Notes under the pieces: generated by a model
The model's input: only the letters and a program-made list of their open reading frames with translations
Database searches by the model: none
What the model was told of the DNA's origin: nothing
Assembly: GCA_918797485.1 (NCBI GenBank)
Contig: CAKKNE010000003.1
Location: 620,001-684,000 of the forward strand
Length of the DNA stretch: 64,000 nucleotides
Reading direction: 5' to 3'
From: Pelagomonas calceolata
Lineage: Eukaryota > Sar > Pelagophyceae > Pelagomonadales > Pelagomonadaceae
Part shown: positions 42,216 to 51,100 of the stretch, one piece after another
Layout: every line of letters starts with the position of its first letter
How positions within the stretch are numbered: position 1 is the first letter of the stretch
Position numbers and translations under genes: made by a program

Positions 42216-42841
42216 GGCCGAATGTGCTTCGAGCTGGCAGGGAGGCACTGACAGTGCTGTGAACTCAGCACCGCTACCGGTCGTGGGGCGTGGGCGCGTC
42301 GCCTTTGGTAATTTGATGAAGCAAGCGCACAGTTCTGTGGCCGTCGTACCTTCAAGCGCAGCACGGTACGCACTTTTTGCTGTGCCAAGCTGGAGCATGC
42401 TTTGTTGTCAAACTATCGTGGAATGAGCTGGAAGGATCCGTTTCCCGCTCGTTGATGGCGCGCAAGACTGCTCGACGGCGTGCCGCGCCACCGAGCTAGC
42501 GGTAAGACACTAGCAACAAAAAGCCGGCTCCAGCCTCGCAAAACGCGCCTGTTGCAAGGAGCGCCGACGAGCGCAGTTGCCGGGCCTGCTGCGCTTTTTT
42601 TGCGCGCGCCCAGCAGTGCTAAATCCGCCGCGCGCGCGTGAAACGCCGCCGCACGCGGCGCTTGGACCCCGGGGGTCCCCGGCCGCGCGGCAGCGCAGGA
42701 GGGCCGTGGCGCAGCGTCTGCTTCGACGGCGCACGCACCGAAATAATCTGAGTGGTAAGCCAGGGGATTTCGGGCGTGCGACAGGAAGCCGACCGCGCCG
42801 CCTACCTTATTTGTTTTTTTCGAGTCGTTTGTAATTAAATC
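42216..42841. other. Divergent intergenic region
   Basis: 626 bp between AFG3-like (minus) and delta-COP (plus). It contains GCTAG element copy 6 (42495-42514) and a T-rich tract just before the delta-COP start. The 42216-42398 segment is open in the AFG3 frame but lies before a better presequence start. Confidence 0.5.
42495..42514. promoter_or_regulatory. Dispersed GCTAG-capped promoter element, copy 6
   Basis: Shortest copy: the minus strand reads GCTAGTGTCTTAC then CGCTAGC, with no spacer. It lies 280 bp from the AFG3-like start and 328 bp from the delta-COP start. Confidence 0.6.
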
Positions 42842-44592
42842 ATGGTGATCCTCTCGGCCGCCGTGACGACGAAGAACGGCCGCGCCCTGCTGTCGCGGCA
42901 ATTCGTCGACATGAACCGGTTGCGGGTGGAGGGCTTGCTGGCCGCGTTTCCCAAGCTCCAAGGGACAGGCGCCGCGCGGCGCCCAAATCAAGACCACGGT
43001 GCCTTCATTTGCTGCTGACCGCCACGCCATCGACGCGCCTGCGCGATGGCGACGCCATCGACGCGCCTGCGCGATGGCGTACCGGCGGCGGCGCGTCCGT
43101 TGATTGAGCCACGAGCACCCAACTCACCGGTCGAAACACAGGCAACAAGCAGCACACCTTCGTAGAGACGGATAGCGTACGATACGTCTACCAGCCCGTC
43201 GAAAGTATATTCTTGTTGCTCATCACGAACAAGGCGTCGAACATCGTCGAGGACTTGGAGACGCTACGATTGTTAAGCAAGGTCGTCCCCGAGATCGCCG
43301 GAGGGACCAGTGAAGACAAGGTGAGCGACCACGCCTTCGAGCTAGTTTTTGCGTTTGACGAGGTCATCACGACGGGCGGCTACCGCGAAACTATTGATAT
43401 GAGGACCATCCGGCAAAACCTCGACATGGACTCGCACGAGGAAAAACTCGCCAATATGGTCAAGAAGTCGAAACTCGACGCGGCGAAGGACCAGGCCAAG
43501 CACATGTCCCAGGTCATCAAGCAGAGACAAAGGGATGCGATGAAGACCGGGATGGGCGGCGGCGGTCCCATGGCCGGGATGGGCGGTGGAGATATGGATG
43601 AAGACGACGAGTATAACGGTGGCAGTCCCTTCGGCGGCCAGCAGAACGGCGATAGCGATTTCATGGATGCCTACGCGAATCCGGCGCCACCTCCCGAACC
43701 GGAACCGATTATTCAAGTCCAGGGCATGAAGCTGGGCAAGAAGAAGAAGGGGAAAGTGGATCTCATGTCGAAGATGGCCGCGGAGGACGGGTTAGATGTG
43801 CGCGCTTCCATGCCTCAGGAAGAGATTGCGGACGCGCCGCCGCCGCCGCCTGCCGCTGCGACGTCCCAACCCATCGCTTTGAGTGTTGAAGAGAAATTAA
43901 CTATCTCCCTGTCGCAGGAGGGCGCCTTGGAGGCCTTTGATTTGAAGGGTACTCTATCTCTCACGGCGAACGATGACGTCGCCGCAGCTTGCAGATTAAC
44001 GGTCGCTCATAAGACGGCAGCTGCGGGCACGACGTTCGCGACTCACCCGAAAGTGGACAAGAAGGCCTGGGAGAGCGACGGCATCGTGCAGATGAAGGGC
44101 AACGCGAAGGGCTTCCCCGTCGGTCGGGCCGTGGGTGTGGTGCGATGGGCTTTATCTACCACAGATGAACAACAGGTACCTCTAACGATCAACTGCTGGC
44201 CGGAAGACGAGGGCGACGGCCAGATGAACGTGAACATCGAGTACACGGCTGCTCGTAGTGGTATGGAGTTGTATGATGTCTCGATTAAGATTCCCGGGTG
44301 TGCTTCGAACCCGGAGATCGTCTCGGTAGATGGCACGCACCAGCACGATGCTCGATCGGAGATCTTGGACTGGCAGCTCGACTGTATTGATTCCGGGAAC
44401 CCTACTGGTACGCTCGAATTCAACATCGCGCAGAAGGACGAGGGCGCGTTCTTCCCCATCGAGGTCTCCTTCCGGTCCAAGTCCCTCTACTACGACGTGC
44501 CTATCAGCAGCGTCGAGAGCACGGAGGGCCACGGGTCCATCGGCTACTCGCTCGACAAGAAGGTGACGGTGGATTCCTTTAGAATCGCTTAG
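42842..44592 (+). CDS. ARCN1/RET2-like: Coatomer subunit delta
   Basis: COPI coat subunit for Golgi-to-ER retrograde transport. Exon 1 (42842-42968) encodes [20 protein letters not shown] and ends [12 protein letters not shown]. Exon 2 (43142-44592) continues [20 protein letters not shown], exactly as in delta-COP orthologues. 525 aa, close to the usual ~510. The N-terminal longin-like domain is followed by a charged linker ([33 protein letters not shown]) and a mu-homology domain from ~280 to the end ([10 protein letters not shown]). The only intron is a GC-AG type. The protein is otherwise unremarkable. Confidence 0.93.
42969..43141 (+). other. GC-AG introner in delta-COP with 28-bp tandem hairpins
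   Basis: 173 bp, phase 1. It begins GCGCCGCGCGGCGCC and ends GAAACACAG. ACAGGC occurs at both exon-intron boundaries as a direct repeat. Two adjacent 28-bp units (43024-43051 and 43052-43079) each hold CGCCATCG ... CGATGGCG, an 8-bp inverted repeat. Near its 3' end AACTCACCGGTCGA matches the introner at 358-458. Confidence 0.8.
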
Positions 44593-45179
44593 GAGGTCGC
44601 GCGCCTTCCCGCGCGTCGGCTAAGTGGGGCAACCAATTAGTCTGGGGAGCGTAGCCCTCCAAGGTGTCTCTAGCAAACGGTGTCGAACGACTCGTCGGCG
44701 GCGTCGCGGCGGCGGCGTCGCGGCGAAGCACATAGAAAGGACCTCTCACAAGTACCAGCCACGGAATTTGCTCCTGCGGTTGCGTAGGTCTCGGGATAGG
44801 ATAGGCGGCCGCGCCGCCGCGCGCGGGGGTCTGTCCAGCGGCGGGGTCCTTGGCCGCTGATAGCCGTCTCTGGCCGGCCCCGGCGACTCCGTGGACATCT
44901 CCGGGCGTCCGGAGACGTGCGCCGCGCGCAAAAGGTACTAGCCAGTACTAGCCTCGTTCGAGTTTGGGAGCTGGGCACCGGTCGCAGTTGGGCCAGCCGC
45001 ACGGCGCAAGAAGCCGTGCCGGCGGCCGTCGGGCGCGACGAGCACTGCTACAGTAGTGCCTCGGCACCCATAACAGCGCGGCAGCGTGCACGCAGTGCAA
45101 CGTCGCCCTAGGCAGCCAGTGGGCAGCCAAAAACCAGCCCGTGGGCAGCCCGTAGGCAGCCCGTGGGCAGCCGGAGACG
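44593..45179. other. Intergenic region upstream of the giant FHA gene
   Basis: 587 bp between tandem plus-strand genes. No GCTAG element. Includes the 11-bp-period GGCAGCC tract just before the ATG. Confidence 0.5.
45111..45172 (+). repeat. 11-bp-period GGCAGCC repeat in the 5' leader
   Basis: GGCAGCC occurs at 45111, 45122, 45144, 45155 and 45166, mostly at 11-bp steps, ending 8 bp before the start codon of the FHA gene. Confidence 0.8.
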
Positions 45180-48100
45180 ATGCCGAGCTTCCTGCGCCCA
45201 CTCGGCGACAACGCCGGCCAGCCGCTGACGCTACGGAAGCGGACGACGTCGCTGGGACGGGCCGAGGACAACGACGTGCAAGCTTTACCGAGAAGTGTCT
45301 CGGGCTACCACGCCGAGGTCGAGCTGCTCGATGGAGGCGGCGCCGTGCTCCATGATCGGGGCGCGGACGGTTCTGGATCTAGATTCGGGTCTTTCGTCGG
45401 TGACGACCACTTCACGGGCGGCTGGCGGGAGGTGTGCCACGGCGACATCATCCGGTTGGGCACCTTGCAGCACGGCGTCGCGTTCCGCTATGAAGAGTCG
45501 GAGGGCGCGCCACTCCCACCGCCTCCTAGACCAGAACAATTTATTACGGAGCCCGAGACGCTCCAGAACGCGGCCAAACGGGCGCTGCGGGAGCGTAATG
45601 GCTCACCAAAAGAAAGAGCTGTCAAGGACGAGGTGCCGGCTGCCGGTCGTAGATCAAAAACAGATGTTCCTGTATCTGTGTCCTACCAGGTCGCGGACGG
45701 CATTCGCGTCGACGACCAGAATAACAATTTGATCGGGCGTAATAGAATCAACACGTCGTATGATGATGACCTACCTCTGCGAGAACAGAAGCGCCAGGAG
45801 CTCGAGAAGGAGCGGTTGAGGTTAGAAGAAGAAAAACGGCAGCGCGACAACGAGAATAAATTAGCGCAGTTGCGGGAGAAGCGCAAACCTGTTAACGAAT
45901 CGTTGTCACCTCGAGGAGCTCCACTGAAACATTCTATAAGATATGAGGATCTAGAAGACGAGGCCCCGGAGCGGCCGTCGCAAGTACAGGAAGTAGACGA
46001 CGCGCCGTTCTCGCCACCGCTGCCGGACCCGCCCTCGCTACCTTCTCTGGCAGAACGGTTCGAGTCGCCGCGACTCCCTGCGGTTGTCCATCAAGGCTCC
46101 GTTTTGGTAGTCGAGGAAGAACAGCCACCGGCGCTACCGCCGAAAGAGCAAAACGCCGTCCTGGAAGCGAGGGAACGCGCCGCGGCGTCGATGCGGCGCT
46201 TGAACCAAGCGTTGGCCGGTGTGAGACCGTTCAGCGACCTGCAGAGCGACCTCGTACCGGGCCCGGCGCCCGCCGCCGGTGACGAGATCGAGGAGCTCCG
46301 TAGTAAAGTCCAGCAGCTGACCAACGGCATGGACGAATCATCTCGTGAAGAATTGAAGGCGTTGCAGGAGCAGATTTCCGCCCTCGCCCCGAAGGTCGAC
46401 GGGCTCGTGGCCAAGGAGGGTACCGGCGTCGATGTTCAGGAGCGCATGGAATCACTCAGGGAGGAGCTCTGTGCGGCTCTGCGGGATGACGTGCGCCAGA
46501 TGCTCAAGAAGGAGAAGGCGCGCGTCGAAGAGGACGAGCCGTCGACGGCCGCGCAACTCAGAGAGATGAAAGCGTCCATGGACCGCGACCGCAAGGAGCG
46601 GCGGCGCGAGCGCAAGCGCGACGACCACAACGCCCTCAAAGAAAAAGTGAACGAGGTGCTCCTGAGGCAGCAGATCGGCGGTGGAACGCGGCCCATGATC
46701 GGAGGTGGCGTGAACCTCGAGGAGCTCCAGGCCAACCTCGAGCAGCCCATGATCGACCTCCTCCAAAGGTTGGACGCGCTATCTACGGATGTCAAGTCCC
46801 TGAAGAATGGGACCCCGAAGAAGTTACAGGGCGAGCTCTCGGCCTATAAAAAAGCTGTTGCTGAATTGGCGTCGAAGGCGCCGTCGTCGGCGCCCAATGA
46901 CGAGCTGATCCACCGCATGCGCGCGCTCGAGGAGGAGGTCCGCCTCTTGCGGGAGGAGGATGTATCGCCTCCCACGCCGTATCGCACGGCTGTGGTAGAA
47001 GCTCCAGCTCCCAGGTTCCAGCCCGACGCGATCATGAGTCCCGCGAAGCCGCGACGAAGTTTAAGAGGCGTCGCGCGCGGCTTGGGCGCCTTCGGGCGGC
47101 GCTCGCAGGCGGGCGACGACTACCGGCGGGATCTAGCTGCTGTCAGGCGCGAGGTCGACGCGGCGCATGAAAGAATAGCCCAAGTCGACCCCCAGGCTTT
47201 CGAGAGGATGAAGAGCGACCTGGAGAAGTCTCATCGGGAGGCGGAACAGCGCCACGATTCGTTATTGAAAGCTCTGACGGCCAATCAGCCCATTGACGTA
47301 TCCGGTCTGAACGCCGGCGTGCAGAAAGCGCATCAACACGCCGTGGACCATCTCCAGAACATCCCCGGCGTTTCTGTGGAGGATGTCGACGCCGTGAAGA
47401 AGGTGCTCGAGACCGGTACTCATACCATGGAGCAGCGCCACGAGAACTTGTATGCGTACCAGGCGCCCGTGCCGGCGCCGTCCATGTCAGTCGTGCTGCA
47501 GGACCCCGTATCGCACGGCCAAGCGGCGACGTCCTACTGGTCGAAGCTCCGCGCGAACGTCCGCTTGGGCAAGGCTTCGGGTCAGGAAGTACAAAAAGAA
47601 CTACAGAAGCAGCGCGCTGCATTGGACAAACGCCTCGAGTCGGACAACGACCCTCATCTCCAAAGGTTGGACGAGGAATTGAGGAAGACGGAGCAGGCCG
47701 CCATTGCCACGCCGACGAAGCGCGCGGCGCTCCAACTCGCTTTTGACGCGTGCGACGGGAATGACGTGGAAGCCTACAAGGGAGCTTTGTCTGATGCATT
47801 GAAGGATCCGGCGACGGACATTAACGAGGTGCGCCAGCAAGTTGAAAGTTTAAATGATCCTATCCTCCGAGAAATGGTCCGGGCGCCACAAATAGCGCAG
47901 GACCGGCGGCGGTCGCTCTGTGCCGCGTTGAAGGCGGACCTCCGCGAGGACAATGATGATGCCAAGAGGAGGGCGGCCCGCGGCCTCAAGCTCTACGCGA
48001 AGGAGGCCCACGTCCAGCTGGTCGACGCGCCTCCGGAACTGCGAGAAAAGATCCGCACTGAAGTTAATTCCCTGATCGAAGTGGCGACGGGAGACGTCCG

Positions 48101-51100
48101 AGAAGGTTTATCTTTACTGTTAGAGGACTGTTCAGAAGTAGCGGCACCAGCAGCCGCCCCGGAATCCCGGAGGCTCGACGCGCTGGCCGACCTCCAGAAT
48201 GAGATGGCCGCAGTCGCCAACGGTGCAGATGCGTCTAAAGTAAAGCGCAAGTTCCGGGCCTACGCCAAGAGAGCTAGACTGGCGCACCGCGACGAGGTCG
48301 AGCGGGAGCTAGCTCAAATAAAAAGGCAGGTCGCGCAATGCGCCGAGGCCGAGGCGCCCGTCGCGGCCATTTCTGCTGCTTTAGATGAGTTCGACGCCAT
48401 CGCCGAGGCGCCGGCGCCCGCTTTAGAAAGAGAAACGACGTATGCCAAGGTCTTTGATGATCTGGAGACGTTGCGGCGGGAAGTGTCCAGTAAAACGAGA
48501 TCCGATGAAGCTGTTTCGGAAGCGGTGCGAGCGTTGGAGTCTCGATTACAAACCTACTTCGTATCCTTAAGGGCGGATGACGTCCAACCGGAGCGCGACG
48601 AGTCCGAGCTCGACGCGCTGCGAACTCAAGTCCGCGAGTTGAAGGCGGCACGCACGCTGGCGAAGTTCGGCTTCGGGAAGAAGCGCAAACCGACGAAGGC
48701 CAAGGAGGACGCGAAGACCCTGGATGCCTTGGACGCGAAGATCCAGGCGGTGCAGGCGGAGCTAAGGAGTGCTCGGCCCGTCGTCGAGGCGCCCGCGCCG
48801 CCTCCACTTGCATCGCCCGTGCGGCGCGTGCTGTCGGCTGCTTTACAGAATAACCAGGACGCGGCTCCCGCCGACGACGCGTCGGTGGCCAAGTCGGACG
48901 GCCTGAAAAGTGCATTGTTAGCGCAGGCCCAGGCCCTGTCCCAGCTGACGAACGAGATCCGCCAGGACCGTTCTTCGAAACGAGGCTCCTTCTCAGACAA
49001 ACCCCGGAGGCAGGCCTGGGGCGCGCCACAAGACGATCTTAACGAGCTGGAGGAACAATGTCTGCGACTGCTGGACGAGGACTACGGCACCTCGACGGAA
49101 CAACCCCTATCTTCCTTAGTAGAAGCCCTGCGTGCGTTACGAGCGGTTCAAGATCGAACGAAGGCGCGAGCCGAGCTGCGGTTGTTGCGCCAGCGGTCCG
49201 AAGAGCTGCGAAGGGTCTCGACGGGCATCGAACAGTACGACCACCTGTGTTCCCAAGTCGATGCGTTCGTCGATCAAATCCGCAAGTCCGTCAAGCGGCC
49301 GGTGCCGGCGATCCGGTTTTCTCAGGACGACCTCACTCCGCCCCACTCGCCATCACGTAGACGCTCCTTCGAGACGAGTCCGCCGCAATCTCCTACACGC
49401 TCGGAACTGTCCGTGACCTTCCGCGATGATAGATTCAGGCAGGACCGCTCGGAACGGCAACAACGGCTCACGGAGGACATCGAGGGCCAGGCGCGCTTAT
49501 TACAGGAGGAGCTGGCCCATGTCCGGGAGGACAACTGTGCCACGGCGATTGATGTTATACGAGGTTTACACGACTTGGTCGACCAATTGAAGGCGCCTCA
49601 TTCCTTGCGTGATCTCGCGGCTCAGTTACGGGATCATGCGGACTTTATCCGGGAAGAACTCCAGCACTCGTCGTCAGCCGAAGAAGATGAATATAGGGAA
49701 GGGTTGAGGACCCTTGAGAATTTAGTGATACAACAATTGCGAAGTCTGCAAGCGACCCCGTCGCCGTCGGAACGCGCCTTGCACCAACAGCTCAAGCAGC
49801 ACCAGGGGAACTTGTCGGAAGCCATGGGCTATCTACGAGAAAGTACGGCGCGAGACACGGCGGCCGACGAGTTGCGCGCCTTGAATTCGAAAGTAGGGGT
49901 CCTGGCGCATTCGCACTCCGAGACCAGTGAACGTACTGTGCGAGCGGTGGACGCGGCCCTAGCGAAGCACGCCGAGCGATTGGAGAGGGCCCAAGTCCCC
50001 TTGAACGACGTCCACTCTCGTAGAGAGCTAGATGATCTACGACATTTGGTGGACGCGGCTCGGAGCCATGTGGGCGAAGCGACAGAAAGACAAATTAGTA
50101 GACACGCCCAAGCGTTGCGCGAGGAGATGGCCCAGACCATAAGGAACGCGCGCCACAAGGAAAGAGTACAGAATGAACTGAAAGAGTTGAAAGCACAAGT
50201 GTCGGCATTGCAAATGAACCCTCGAGATGCGTCTACGTTGTTAAGGGACTTCAAGAAGCAGTTGTCGGATCATGTCGAGCAGATCGCCGATAAGTTAGCA
50301 CGAACGCAGAACCAGGAGACGCGCGGGCACCTGCACGAAGTGCGATCGGAGCTGAAGTCGGTCCAAGCCCTCGCGTCGACCAATTCCTTGGAACAATCTA
50401 TCGCTAGGCATGCGTCCCAACTACGAAGCGAGCTGAATCAGAACAACGCGCGGGAGGCGGCGGACGAGGTGCGGCTGCTGAAGGATCGCCTGTCGAAGGT
50501 CGACTCTGTGCCTTCGACACTGGAAGTTCAGTTGAGAGAGCACTACCAGCAAGTATCGGAGGCGCTGCGGCGGAACCATGATTCTGATTTACAACAACTG
50601 AAAGTGGAGCTGAAGGAGTTGCGGGAGCAACTGAAAAGACCGGTCGACGATCATCGCATGAATAAACTCGAGCAGAGGATGGAGGCCCACGCTACCGCTC
50701 TCAGAGATGATTTCCGGCGGTTGCGGGAGGACGGCGTGTCGCAACGGACGCAACTCGAGATCCAGGGTCTGCGGGATACTTGTGCCGAACTAAGTTCCTA
50801 TCGCAAGGAGATGCCCGATACATTACGAAGAGAATTACAGCAGCACTCGGAGGTCATTCAAGGTAAGACAGAGTTTAGTGAGTTAAGGAAGGAGTTGCAA
50901 GCGGTCCGCGAGTTATGCGGGTCTACTCAGAGAAACTTAGAACAAGCCATCCAGCAGCACGCCGTGGCCTTGCGCGACGAGATGCGCCATCTACGTGAAA
51001 GTAGTGGTGCTCGTGGTCGTGCGGGTGACGAATTGAGGGCTTTGAGGGACAAGGTGCGCGAGACGACGAATGACGACGTCGTCCGGAACCTGGAGCGACA

